From Polynucleobacter bastaniensis (GTDB lineage Bacteria; Pseudomonadota; Gammaproteobacteria; Burkholderiales; Burkholderiaceae), in assembly GCF_018882205.1 (NCBI RefSeq), contig NZ_JACVOU010000002.1:124001-188000 (forward strand): a stretch of 64,000 bases of DNA, in the 5' to 3' direction. This document shows positions 8,716 to 17,815 of the stretch, one piece after another. Each line of letters begins with the position of its first letter. Position 1 is the first letter of the stretch. The position numbers and the translations under genes are program-made. The notes under the pieces are model-generated. The model did no database searches and was not told the DNA's origin. It was given only the letters and a program-made list of their open reading frames with translations.

Positions 8716-9849
8716 ATGCCCATTATTGAGTCAGTATCAGTTGCTGCAGTAGCGGTGCCCCTAGATAAGGTCACCTCCTTTTCCACTCGAACGGTTTCGG
8801 AGCGGCACTATTGCCTGGTTAAAGTTCGAGGTAAGGATGGCAATGAGGGCATTGGATTTTGCTATGTCGGCAGTGCAGGTGGAGAGATTGCCAAGATTGC
8901 CGTGGAGCAATTGCTAGCCCCAAAACTGATTGGTCAAAATAGTCATCGTAGCGAAGGTCTTTGGATTGACATGTATAACGAGTCTATTCTGCAGGGGCGC
9001 GCTGGAGCAGTCATGCGCGGTATCTCCATTCTCGATACTGCACTTTGGGACTTAAATGCCCGTGCCGCGAAATTACCTCTTCACCAATACTTAGGATCAG
9101 TTGTAGATGATTGCGTCCCAGCTTATGCCAGCGGTGGCTACTACCTCGATGGTAAAACACCCACCATGTTAGGTAAGGAAATGGAGTCCTACGTAAAACA
9201 AGGCTTTAAAGCCGTCAAAATGAAAGTAGGTCGCCTCTCCCCAAGTGAAGAGGAGGCACGGGTCAAAGCTGCTCGTAAAGCCGTGGGTGAGGATGTTTTG
9301 CTTACCCTAGATGCCAATAATGCTTGGCGCGATCTGCCAACTGCACTTGAATACATTCGCCGCTTTGAGGCTTACAACCCCTATTGGATCGAAGAGCCAT
9401 TTTCTCCGGATGCGATTGATTTGCATGCGGCCCTAGCCCGTCAAACTAAGATCAACGTGGCTACTGGTGAGATGGAGGCTGGACGCTGGCGTTTTAGGGA
9501 GCTCATTGAATCTGGTGGCGTCGCTATTTTGCAATCTGATGCGGCAGTCTGTGGCGGCATCACAGAGTGGCGTCGTATTTCTGCATATGCAGATTTAAAG
9601 GGTGTAATTGTTTGCCCGCATTGGATGCATGATCTACATGCTCCTTTAGTTGCAGCAACGCCAAATGCGCGTTTTGTAGAATTCTTCTTAGATGATCAGG
9701 TCTTAAACTTCCGTAGATTAATTAATAAACAGCTCACCTTCAAGAATGGTGATTTGATTTTGCATAAGACGCCAGGCTTAGGATTTGAGTTTGATGAAAC
9801 TGCTATCAAAAAGTATGCCGGTAAGACTGCTTGGACGAAGATTATTTAA
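8716..9849 (+). CDS. Mandelate racemase/muconate-lactonizing enzyme family protein
   Basis: Enolase-superfamily enzyme of 377 residues that abstracts an alpha proton from a carboxylate substrate. Catalytic elements of the mandelate racemase subgroup are all visible: K168-x-K170 in VKMKV, Mg ligands D199, E226 and E252, and the D275/H302 dyad (QSDAAVCGG, CPHWMH), with a Glu in RFVEFF. I start at ATG 8716 because AAAGGA sits six bases upstream. The substrate is unknown; racemase or sugar-acid dehydratase activity are both possible. It stands alone and converges on the TRAP operon. Confidence 0.9.
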   Translation: MPIIESVSVAAVAVPLDKVTSFSTRTVSERHYCLVKVRGKDGNEGIGFCYVGSAGGEIAKIAVEQLLAPKLIGQNSHRSEGLWIDMYNESILQGRAGAVMRGISILDTALWDLNARAAKLPLHQYLGSVVDDCVPAYASGGYYLDGKTPTMLGKEMESYVKQGFKAVKMKVGRLSPSEEEARVKAARKAVGEDVLLTLDANNAWRDLPTALEYIRRFEAYNPYWIEEPFSPDAIDLHAALARQTKINVATGEMEAGRWRFRELIESGGVAILQSDAAVCGGITEWRRISAYADLKGVIVCPHWMHDLHAPLVAATPNARFVEFFLDDQVLNFRRLINKQLTFKNGDLILHKTPGLGFEFDETAIKKYAGKTAWTKII

Positions 9850-9870
9850 TGTATTTAAATTCTCGGTAAT

Positions 9871-9901
9871 AAAAAATCCCGCTCAAGAGGCAGGATTTTT
9901 T
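9871..9901. terminator. Bidirectional terminator between convergent genes
   Basis: AAAAATCC and GGATTTTT arms flank an imperfect GC core, giving T runs on both strands between the racemase-like gene and the TRAP permease gene. Confidence 0.7.
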
Positions 9902-9926
9902 ATGATCATGAACTACTTAAAAAGGT

Positions 9927-11939
9927 TCAGGTGGATTTGGGATTGAGTTTGTAGTGGGTAATCAGTTGGGTAACGAGTACCAAAGCAAATCCAATAAAAC
10001 CAATGAGATCAGCCTCAGTAGAGGGGTAGGCTAAAGCCACCCCGGAGATCACCATGATGACGCGCTCAAAGACTTTGGTTTTTTCAATAAACCAACCCTG
10101 CAAGCCACCAGCTAAACAAATGATGCCAACTACGGCGGTAAATGAAATCCATGCAATCTGCGTCCAGTCAGCCTGTTCCAGAGCGCTAGTAGATCCCATC
10201 AGAAGCAAGCTCACGCCTGATTCATCGAGGACAAACATAAACGGCACTAAGATCGCTGGAGCGACATACTTCCATGTCTGTAGCGTTGTCTTGTAGGGAT
10301 TGCCTTTGCAGATTGCCGCTGCAGCAAATGGAGATAAAGCTGTTGGGGGTGACACCTCTGAAAGTACTGCGTAGTAGAAGATGAACATGTGTGCGGCAAA
10401 TGCAGGCACACCCAAGTTAATGAGTGCTGGCGCAGCGATCACAGCGCAAATAATATAAGAGGCGGTTACTGGTACCGCGAGGCCAACAATCCAGACAATC
10501 AATGCTGTAAATATGGCTGTTAGTAGTAATGAGCCTCCCGCATACTGAATCACGATGGAGCTAAATTTGAGACCTAGGCCAGTGAGGGTAACGGTGCCCA
10601 CGATGAGGCCTGCACCCGCACAAGTTGATGCGATTGCCAATACACCTGTAGAGCCAGACGAGAGTGCCTTCGATAAACTGGAATTGTAAAGACCGGAGAG
10701 AATGGGTTCTTTACCCTTGAACCAGGCCCATGGAATGATCGCGGTATCTTCGCGCAACATGCTAGAAAACGCAGAAACAACGGTTGCCCAAAATACTGAC
10801 ATCACTGGCGAGAAGCCAAACATCATAAAAACTACAATAGAAATTAAAGAGAAAAAATGAAACCAATATTTTTTAGTTAACTGCCATGCGCTTTCTGCGG
10901 ATGGGAAATGAATATTTTTCATACCGTACTTGCGTACGTCGATTTCAACCATGACAAACAAGCCAAGGTAGAACAGGATCGTAGGGATAGTTGCCATGAG
11001 CAACACATCTAAGTAGGAGATTTTGAGGAAGTCGGCAATCAGAAAGGCGGCCGCCCCCAATACGGGTGGTGAGATGATCGCACCAAGTCCGCCTGCAGCC
11101 AAAAGACCACCCGCAGCATTTTTCTCGTAACCTACTTTCTCAAGCATGGGCGCAGCTACAGAGCCGACCGTAACGGTAGTTGCTACGCCTGATCCTGACG
11201 GGCCACCCATCAGGAAGGAGGACAGGACAATCGTTCTACCCACCCCAGACGATTTACCGCCCATTGCTGCAAAAGAGAAGTCGATGAAGAATTTTCCCGC
11301 GCCTGTAAATTGTAAAAAAGCACCAAAGATGGTGAAAAGAATAATCAGGGTTGCAGAGACGTCGACTGCGGTGCCATAGATACCCTCAAGACTCATGTAC
11401 ATATAACCTACGAGTCGATCTAAGCCATAGCCTTTGTGAGTCCATGGGGCTGGAAGGTAGTTGCCAAAGAAGGCATACAGCAAGAAAAGTACTGTAACGG
11501 TGACAAGTACCATGCCATTGGTTCTTCTCACGCTCTCCAGAATGAGCAGTATGAGAGCGATACCAACCACGACATCAGTAGAATTTGGGTCGGTATTTCT
11601 GTCCATGAGATTATCGCCACCGGCAAGAATGTAATAGGCGATAGCAACTGAGCCTATGGCAAATAAAACATCCCAAAATTTCAACTGATTTTTAAAACGA
11701 GCAGCAATAGGAAAGCTCAAGAACACTAAAAATAAGACCAGGGCAACGTGAATCACTCTGAGCTGATGCGTCGGAACGATCGAATAGGCTGCATATAAAT
11801 GAAATAAAGACATGCCTATTGCCACCAGCGTAATGAATATAGCTAGCAGACCTTTGTAGTCATTAGAGTCGCCCTCTTCTTGCTTAATGAAGGCATCTAA
11901 TTTTTCTTGGGTTTCGTTATCAATTACATTTTGATTCAT
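9927..11939 (-). CDS. TRAP transporter permease, 4TM/12TM fusion (TAXI type)
   Basis: A 670-residue inner-membrane protein fusing the small (DctQ-like) and large (DctM-like) TRAP permease subunits; about 16-18 helices are predicted by hydropathy. Motifs GGPSGSGVATTVTVGS and SEVSPPTALSPFAAAAI are typical of the fused TAXI-TRAP permease. It works with the periplasmic binding protein encoded just upstream to import a carboxylate using the sodium or proton gradient. It is last in a four-gene minus-strand operon. A stable hairpin lies between it and the binding-protein gene. Confidence 0.95.
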   Translation of the reverse strand: MNQNVIDNETQEKLDAFIKQEEGDSNDYKGLLAIFITLVAIGMSLFHLYAAYSIVPTHQLRVIHVALVLFLVFLSFPIAARFKNQLKFWDVLFAIGSVAIAYYILAGGDNLMDRNTDPNSTDVVVGIALILLILESVRRTNGMVLVTVTVLFLLYAFFGNYLPAPWTHKGYGLDRLVGYMYMSLEGIYGTAVDVSATLIILFTIFGAFLQFTGAGKFFIDFSFAAMGGKSSGVGRTIVLSSFLMGGPSGSGVATTVTVGSVAAPMLEKVGYEKNAAGGLLAAGGLGAIISPPVLGAAAFLIADFLKISYLDVLLMATIPTILFYLGLFVMVEIDVRKYGMKNIHFPSAESAWQLTKKYWFHFFSLISIVVFMMFGFSPVMSVFWATVVSAFSSMLREDTAIIPWAWFKGKEPILSGLYNSSLSKALSSGSTGVLAIASTCAGAGLIVGTVTLTGLGLKFSSIVIQYAGGSLLLTAIFTALIVWIVGLAVPVTASYIICAVIAAPALINLGVPAFAAHMFIFYYAVLSEVSPPTALSPFAAAAICKGNPYKTTLQTWKYVAPAILVPFMFVLDESGVSLLLMGSTSALEQADWTQIAWISFTAVVGIICLAGGLQGWFIEKTKVFERVIMVISGVALAYPSTEADLIGFIGFALVLVTQLITHYKLNPKST

Positions 11940-11986
11940 GTCTGTATCAGTCTATTTTTATATTTATGTACATCATTAAAGCAGAA

Positions 11987-12007
11987 GGGGTGAGATTAAC
12001 TCACCCC
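11987..12007 (-). promoter_or_regulatory. Intercistronic perfect hairpin between binding-protein and permease genes
   Basis: GGGGTGAG / CTCACCCC form a perfect 8-bp stem with a 5-base loop, 8 bases after the TAXI gene stop. No good T run follows on the transcribed strand. It looks like an mRNA 3'-end stabiliser or partial attenuator, letting binding protein exceed permease, rather than a full terminator. Confidence 0.6.
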
Positions 12008-12015
12008 GATATGGC

Positions 12016-12966
12016 TTAGTTTACTTTGATACCTTTTTCTTTAAAGTACTTTAATGCGCCTGGATGATAAGCAATCGGTGAAGCATTTGCTTTTTGATTC
12101 TCTAGCTTGATGTTTCTGTATTCAGCATGTGAGCGGACAAGTTCAAGCTGATTATCAAAAACAGCTTTAACAATTTTATATGCTTCTGCATCAGACATAG
12201 AGGCGTTCACAACTAAAAGATTGGCAACCGCTGCCACATTATTATCTTTTTCCATGCCACTATAAGTTTGCTTTGTAATTTTTTCTGGGAAGTAAAGGTT
12301 GCCATATTTTTTATTCATAGCGGGAACTTCGGCAGCACTATCTACCATGACAATTTTCATGCCTGGGCTATTGGCAAGATCTGTCACAGCTGCCGTTGGT
12401 AAGCCACCAACCCAGAAGAAAGCATCAATTTTGCGATCTTTAACAGCATTGACTGACTCTGCAACACTCAAACGCTCACGCTTGACATCTTTATCTTTAT
12501 CAAGGCCAGAAGCCTCGAGTAAACGAAACGCCATCACTTCAGTTGCGCTACCAGGTGAGCCGGTACTTACACGCTTACCTTTTAAATCTTTCATAGTTTT
12601 AATGCCGGTTGACTCTACTGTGACAACGTGCATTTGGTTTGGATAGAGAATGAGTAAATTTCGCAAATCTATTGGCTTGCCCTTGAATTTATCTTCACCG
12701 TCTTTAGCATCTTTAGCGGCATCAGCCATTGAGAAGCCAACGTAAGATTTACCGGTGCCAACGAGTTTTAAGTTATCAACTGAGCCACCTGTAACCTCTG
12801 CAGTTGCTGACATTCCTGGTACATGCTTGGATAAGACTGAGGCTAGGCCTCCGCCCATTGGATAGTAAACGCCACCAGTACCGCCGGTTGCGATAGAAAT
12901 GTTTTGCGCTTGTGCAGTACCAAACAACATCGTGATAGATACGGCAATTATTTTTAGAAGTTTCAT
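12016..12966 (-). CDS. TAXI family TRAP transporter solute-binding protein
   Basis: Periplasmic binding protein of 316 residues with a signal peptide ending at AQAQ (about residue 20) and the TAXI-family opening ISIATGGTGGVYYPMGGG. SPGSATEVMAFRLLEASG lies mid-protein. The family delivers substrate to the fused TRAP permease encoded downstream. The substrate is unknown; genes for a DapA-like aldolase and a hydroxyacid dehydrogenase upstream suggest a hydroxy- or oxo-acid. Confidence 0.94.
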   Translation of the reverse strand: MKLLKIIAVSITMLFGTAQAQNISIATGGTGGVYYPMGGGLASVLSKHVPGMSATAEVTGGSVDNLKLVGTGKSYVGFSMADAAKDAKDGEDKFKGKPIDLRNLLILYPNQMHVVTVESTGIKTMKDLKGKRVSTGSPGSATEVMAFRLLEASGLDKDKDVKRERLSVAESVNAVKDRKIDAFFWVGGLPTAAVTDLANSPGMKIVMVDSAAEVPAMNKKYGNLYFPEKITKQTYSGMEKDNNVAAVANLLVVNASMSDAEAYKIVKAVFDNQLELVRSHAEYRNIKLENQKANASPIAYHPGALKYFKEKGIKVN

Positions 12967-12994
12967 TTTTGTCTCCTGTTTTGTATTTATTAAA

Positions 12995-13921
12995 TTAAAG
13001 GCCTGGCATGCTGAAATTCATCTTTTGTAGCTCACCCAATAACTTTGCTTGCTGATCTGTGCTCAGTTGCATGAGTGGTGGGCGTACCCGAAGCCACTCT
13101 GAATCCTTGCTGTAATGTGCAACTGCAGTTTTCATGCCAGCAATCATTTGATATTGAGCAAATGTAGAGCGTACCTGATCTAAAGCAGTCTGCTGTTGAT
13201 CTGCATCAGCATCTTTCCAATGGGCTGCTAATTGAGCAATAGCTTTAGGGTTTACGTTAGCTGTAGCAGAGATACAACCAACACCACCAGCGTGCAAAGT
13301 ACGCATGAGAAAGACTTCACTACCAGCATAAACGCGGAAACCTGAGGGCGCCAATAGTTTAATAACGGATTCTGTATAAGCCCAATCACCGGAGCTATCT
13401 TTCATGCCAACGATTGTTTTTGGATAGGCTTTTGCAAGGCGCTCTAAAAGAGAGAGGCTCAAATTAATCTTGGTAACTGGTGGAATGTTGTAGATGTAAA
13501 TTTGTAAACCAGCATCACCCACTTTTTGAATGACTTCTGAATAAAAGGCAAACAAACCATCGTCTGTGACATCTTTGTAATAGAACGGGGGCAACATCAA
13601 CACGCCGGCACATTTGTGTTGAACGGCATGACGGGTCATTGTGACGGTGGCATCAATCGAAGTGGCGCCAGTGCCAGGCATCATATGGGCGGGATTCAGG
13701 CCGCCTTGAATGAGTGCTGTTAGCGCCTCCATTTTTTGTGGGGCTGAAATGGAATTGGCTTCTGAATTGGTGCCGAAGATTGCTTGGCCAACACCATTGG
13801 CTTCGAGCCATTGGCATTGCTTGAGTAATTTTTGTGTATCTGGACTACCGTCAGCTTTAAACGGAGTCAATACAGGTGAGAGCACCGCAGGCAGTGTTGA
13901 GGGGTGTAAGGTGATTGTCAT
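12995..13921 (-). CDS. DapA/N-acetylneuraminate lyase family aldolase
   Basis: Class I aldolase or lyase of the dihydrodipicolinate synthase superfamily, 308 residues, (beta/alpha)8 barrel. The Schiff-base lysine is in IVGMKDSSGDW and the partner tyrosine in IYIYNIPP. The phosphate/carboxylate loop usually GTTGE reads GTNSEA, indicating it is not the housekeeping DapA. With the TAXI-TRAP transporter and hydroxyacid dehydrogenase on the same strand at 12-28 base spacing, it probably splits or dehydrates an imported sugar acid or oxo acid. Substrate unassigned. Confidence 0.87.
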   Translation of the reverse strand: MTITLHPSTLPAVLSPVLTPFKADGSPDTQKLLKQCQWLEANGVGQAIFGTNSEANSISAPQKMEALTALIQGGLNPAHMMPGTGATSIDATVTMTRHAVQHKCAGVLMLPPFYYKDVTDDGLFAFYSEVIQKVGDAGLQIYIYNIPPVTKINLSLSLLERLAKAYPKTIVGMKDSSGDWAYTESVIKLLAPSGFRVYAGSEVFLMRTLHAGGVGCISATANVNPKAIAQLAAHWKDADADQQQTALDQVRSTFAQYQMIAGMKTAVAHYSKDSEWLRVRPPLMQLSTDQQAKLLGELQKMNFSMPGL

Positions 13922-13933
13922 ACATGCTCCGTT

Positions 13934-14863
13934 TTAATTTTTTACTTCAGTCAGAAGTGGTCTTTTATTATAGAAAGCTTCTAAGTTGTCTATTGCTAAA
14001 TTTGTCATCAATTGCCGCGTTTCGGAGGTTGCACTGCCAATATGCGGAGTTAATAGAACATTATCGAGATTTAAGAACTCTGGGTTTGGATTGGGTTCAT
14101 TTTCAAATACGTCAAGTGCTGCCCCGGCAATCCATTTTTGCTGCAGTGCAACTAAAAGTGCAGTCTCATCCACTACGCTACCACGAGCAATATTGATCAG
14201 ATAACCCTGTGGGCCTAGGGCCTTTAGGACTTCAGCATTGATCATTTTTTCTGTTTCTGGGGTGGCAGGGCAAGCCAGAAAAAGGACGTCAGACGCCTTC
14301 GCTAAAAATTGGATATCAGGAAAGTACTCGTAAGGCAGATCTTTTTGGGTTGGGCCGGTGTAAGCCAAATTCACCTTAAACGGCTCTAAGCGTTTTGCCA
14401 GATCTTGTCCAATGCGACCCATTCCTGCAATCCCGACCTGCTTGCCAGCAAGCGTTGTGGTAACGGTAAATAGACCCTTGGACCAGGCAGCGCTTTTAAC
14501 AAACTCATGCGCTTGAGGGATGCGACGTAATAAACCAAAGAGCATGCCAATCGCCAGCTCGCAAACCGCATCATTTAAAACGCCTGGGGTATTGCTGGCC
14601 TTGATTCCATGAGCCTTTAGGTAATTGAGTGGAAGATTGTCATAACCTACACCACAAGTAGCTACCATCTTTACAGTGGGGAGTTTCTCAAGTAATTGGG
14701 CGGGTAGCTGGGTGTTTGAGCGAATCAAAATACTCTCAAAAGAGCCTGGTGGTAGATTGGCATTGAGGTCAGGAAAGCGAACCGGGCTAATGCGCCGGTC
14801 AACTGCCGCCTGCATTACCTCAGGAAATTGTCCGACCTGCAGCACTGAATTGACTGGGATCAT
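13934..14863 (-). CDS. D-2-hydroxyacid dehydrogenase (NAD(P)-dependent)
   Basis: Two-domain reductase of 309 residues acting on 2-oxo/2-hydroxy acids such as glyoxylate or hydroxypyruvate. The Rossmann motif is GIAGMGRIG (about residue 147). The conserved INIARGSVVDE supplies the substrate arginine, and LTPHIGSAT the catalytic histidine, with Glu from FENEPNP. It is first in the minus-strand operon with the DapA-like aldolase and the TRAP system, so it probably handles the same carbon source. Divergent from the 3-hydroxyacyl-CoA dehydrogenase gene across 83 bases. Confidence 0.9.
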   Translation of the reverse strand: MIPVNSVLQVGQFPEVMQAAVDRRISPVRFPDLNANLPPGSFESILIRSNTQLPAQLLEKLPTVKMVATCGVGYDNLPLNYLKAHGIKASNTPGVLNDAVCELAIGMLFGLLRRIPQAHEFVKSAAWSKGLFTVTTTLAGKQVGIAGMGRIGQDLAKRLEPFKVNLAYTGPTQKDLPYEYFPDIQFLAKASDVLFLACPATPETEKMINAEVLKALGPQGYLINIARGSVVDETALLVALQQKWIAGAALDVFENEPNPNPEFLNLDNVLLTPHIGSATSETRQLMTNLAIDNLEAFYNKRPLLTEVKN

Positions 14864-14946
14864 GTCTCACTTACTTTTTTATTGGAATAATGAAGGCATT
14901 GTAAGAGGATTTTGATCCTTATCTTGCCCCCGAAGGAGAAATTGAG

Positions 14947-15888
14947 ATGTTATTTACCCCGTCTGAAACTAAGGTCGTCATCGTTGGTGGCGGCACTATG
15001 GGTGCTGATGTAGCCGCGGTTTGTGCACGCGGGGGTTGTGCGGTTCAGGTAATGGAGCCTACTACCGAGCGTCGTGCACTTTTACCGGATTACTTTGCCA
15101 ACACGATGATCGATCTTGGGTATGAGCATCGCTTACATTTACTTTCAACAGCTAGTTCCTTAGAGGAAATAGATTGGTCGGAAATCGATTTGGTGATTGA
15201 GTGCGTACCTGAACGCTTAGATATCAAGCAAGAGTTATTTGCCAAACTAGAGCAATATGCAAAACCAGAAGCAGTTTTAGCAAGTAACAGCACCAGCTTT
15301 CCAATTAGCGATATTTCAGCGGGACTCAAAACAGCGGCACGAATGATTGGCTTACATTTCTTCATGCCTGCACATCTCGTGCCTTGCGTGGAAGTGGTCT
15401 ACGGTGCAAAGACTTCGCCGATGGTGGGCGAAAGCCTGTCTCGTTTGATGACGGCTTGCGGCATGGTTCCCGTTACCGTGAAGAAAGATTTACCAGGCTT
15501 CCTGGCAAATCGCTTACAGCACGCCTTATCGCGCGAAGCTTTCGCGATGGTCGACGCTGGCATTGCCAGCCTAGAAGATATCGATAAAGCCGTACGTTTT
15601 GGCTTTGGTTTTCGTTATATCGCTGCAGGACCTGCAATGCAGAGAGACCATGCTGGACTCGATGTGCATGGTGCCGGCGGTGCAACGATTTATCCGACTC
15701 TCAATAACTCCCCTGATATTGCCAAATGCTTAAGTGATCGCATCGCTAGTGGCAAGCTAGGCATGAAAACCGGTGAAGGTTTTTATTCTTGGACTGCAGA
15801 GACCATGAAGGCAGAGCGAGAGCGCTATCAGGAGGCCTTGCGCGAAGGCCTGAAGATTATTCAAAAAGATTTGCCTCAGATTGACTAA
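14947..15888 (+). CDS. 3-hydroxyacyl-CoA dehydrogenase family protein
   Basis: NAD-dependent dehydrogenase of 313 residues, single-function (not fused to a hydratase). The N-terminal Rossmann fold has VVIVGGGTMGADVA, followed by SNSTSF and GLHFFMPAHLVPCVEVV (catalytic His), with NRLQHALSREAF opening the C-terminal helical domain. An AAGGAG ribosome site precedes the ATG by nine bases. The family includes beta-oxidation and hydroxy-acid or carnitine dehydrogenases. Its head-to-head position with the TRAP/aldolase operon suggests a shared catabolic purpose. Its end overlaps the convergent MFS gene by four bases. Confidence 0.9.
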   Translation: MLFTPSETKVVIVGGGTMGADVAAVCARGGCAVQVMEPTTERRALLPDYFANTMIDLGYEHRLHLLSTASSLEEIDWSEIDLVIECVPERLDIKQELFAKLEQYAKPEAVLASNSTSFPISDISAGLKTAARMIGLHFFMPAHLVPCVEVVYGAKTSPMVGESLSRLMTACGMVPVTVKKDLPGFLANRLQHALSREAFAMVDAGIASLEDIDKAVRFGFGFRYIAAGPAMQRDHAGLDVHGAGGATIYPTLNNSPDIAKCLSDRIASGKLGMKTGEGFYSWTAETMKAERERYQEALREGLKIIQKDLPQID

Positions 15889-17090
15889 GTTAGATCCTTA
15901 AGATTGAGTTTTCTGAGTTGAGGTGCAAGCTTGTAGGTCAGCAAGACAACTAGCAAGGTTGCAGCTCCACCAAATACGATGGATGGAATAAGTCCCATCA
16001 GACTGGCTGCAATTCCAGATTCCAGTGCGCCCAATTCATTGGAAGAGCCAATAAATATCCCATTGATCGCACTGATCCTGCCCCTCATCTGATCTGGGGT
16101 AGTCAATTGCATAATGCTGCCACGGATGACTACCGAGATAGAGTCAAAGCAACCAGAGATAAATAAGAAGAGTGCACACAGCCAAAGATTGTTAGAAAGC
16201 CCAAAGGCAATAATGGCAATTCCAAAGCCGCCGACTGATAACAATAAATGTCTTCCAGAATCTTCAAGCAAGGGTCGACGCGCTAAGTAAAGACCGGTGA
16301 TCACAGCCCCAGCCGCTGGCGCTGCCCTCAGAATTCCCAGGGTTTCAGGACCAGCATTGAGAACCTCTTTCACAAAGGCGGGGAGTATCGATACTGCGCC
16401 ACCGAACAGTACAGCAAACATGTCGAGCAACATAATGCTGACAATCAAATCGTGTTTTCGGACGTAATGAAAACCTTCCAAAAAGCTTTTTAAGAAGTCA
16501 TTGCTCATGCCTTCTGATTTTTCATGTTTGATGCGAATGAAGCTCACTCCATAAAGGCCGATAGCACCACTCAATGCAGCTAGCGCATAAGTCCACTCCA
16601 GCCCAGCAAATCCAATCATGAGCCCGCCTAAACCCGGCCCAGTTACCACGCAAATCTGAAATGCAGAGGATGCATAAGCGGTATAGCGCGGCATTTGATC
16701 TCGGGGAATAATTTGTCCAAAGATGGCCTGATAAGAAGGGCGCAATAGTGCACGAGCTAAGCCTAAAAAAGCGACCGCTAAATAAATCAAGGGAACGGGC
16801 GGCGCCAACCAACCTAGTGCAATTGCAACTAGAAATAAGGCAACGCCAATATGGAAGGTGCAGGCAATCGCAGCGATCCATTTTCGAGAATGGCGATCTA
16901 CTGCATGCCCAGCATAGAGGGCTAATGCAAGGTAGGGGATGAGTTCTGCAAGACCAATCAAGCCGAGGGAAATGACGCTATTGGTAATCTCATAGATATG
17001 CCAACCTACTGCAACCATCATGATTTGATAGCTCAGGGTTGCGCCTATACGGTAGAGCAGCAGAGTTTTAAAGGCTTGGCTAGTTTTCAT
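15885..17090 (-). CDS. MFS transporter (EntS-like exporter family)
   Basis: Major facilitator of 401 residues with about 12 membrane helices. The cytoplasmic loop motif reads GHAVDRHSRKW, corresponding to G-x3-D-R-x-x-R/K-K. The overall pattern, including QMRGRISAINGIFIGSSNELGALESG, fits the MFS_3/EntS-like group. The substrate is not predictable. It is transcribed alone, convergent with the dehydrogenase gene and back-to-back with the cytochrome b561 gene across 26 bases. Confidence 0.88.
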   Translation of the reverse strand: MKTSQAFKTLLLYRIGATLSYQIMMVAVGWHIYEITNSVISLGLIGLAELIPYLALALYAGHAVDRHSRKWIAAIACTFHIGVALFLVAIALGWLAPPVPLIYLAVAFLGLARALLRPSYQAIFGQIIPRDQMPRYTAYASSAFQICVVTGPGLGGLMIGFAGLEWTYALAALSGAIGLYGVSFIRIKHEKSEGMSNDFLKSFLEGFHYVRKHDLIVSIMLLDMFAVLFGGAVSILPAFVKEVLNAGPETLGILRAAPAAGAVITGLYLARRPLLEDSGRHLLLSVGGFGIAIIAFGLSNNLWLCALFLFISGCFDSISVVIRGSIMQLTTPDQMRGRISAINGIFIGSSNELGALESGIAASLMGLIPSIVFGGAATLLVVLLTYKLAPQLRKLNLKDLT

Positions 17091-17116
17091 GAATTTTTCT
17101 TATTCTAAAGGGGGTA

Positions 17117-17815
17117 GTGATTTATGCTTTAGATATGAAAAAAACCATCCGTGTCTGGGATTTGCCAATTCGACTGTTTCATTGGCTTTTGGTAGTCGGC
17201 ATTATTCTGAGTTTTGTCACTGTCAAGATCGGTGGTAATGCCATGAGTTGGCATGCGCTTTCTGGCTACTGCGTGCTCAGCTTGATTGTCTTCAGAATCC
17301 TGTGGGGGTTTGTCGGCTCTTACCATGCACGCTTTATTCATTTTGTACCTAGCCCAAAAGGCTTAATACATTTCTTAATGGGTAAGGCCAAAGCAGGGCT
17401 TGGGCACAATCCCTTAGGCGCTTTATCTGTTCTGGCTTTACTTTTTTCAGTTAGTCTTCAAGCAGCAACGGGTCTGTTTGCAAATGACGATATTGCCTTC
17501 GAAGGACCTTTTGCAAAATATATTTCCAGTGGAACAGTTGAACTACTCACTTCGATCCATCGTCAGAATCAAATAGTCTTAATTATTTTGATTGCACTGC
17601 ATCTGTGCGCAATCCTGTATTACCAAAAATTCAAAGGTGAGAATTTAATCAAGCCCATGTTGGTGGGCGATAAAGAAATTGACCCAAGCAAAACAGAAAT
17701 CAATCTCTCTGCTGACTTGGGTCATGCTTCCAAGGATGGAAGTTGGCAAAGAGGCTTTGCGTTATTACTACTCAGCCTCATTGCGGTAACTCTGGGCTAC
17801 TTCATTACCAACTGA
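17117..17815 (+). CDS. Cytochrome b561-type membrane protein
   Basis: Bacterial b561 di-heme electron carrier of 232 residues with four main helices and a C-terminal extra helix. It opens with the typical VWDLPIRLFHWLLV; paired histidines in FHWLL, SWHALSGY, SIHRQN and ALHLCA are the heme ligands. It starts at GTG 17117 after AAAGGGGG; ATG 17135 (MKKTIRVWD) is an equally plausible start. The stop directly abuts the stop of a convergent cytochrome c' gene, a common electron-transfer pairing. Confidence 0.9.
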   Translation: MIYALDMKKTIRVWDLPIRLFHWLLVVGIILSFVTVKIGGNAMSWHALSGYCVLSLIVFRILWGFVGSYHARFIHFVPSPKGLIHFLMGKAKAGLGHNPLGALSVLALLFSVSLQAATGLFANDDIAFEGPFAKYISSGTVELLTSIHRQNQIVLIILIALHLCAILYYQKFKGENLIKPMLVGDKEIDPSKTEINLSADLGHASKDGSWQRGFALLLLSLIAVTLGYFITN

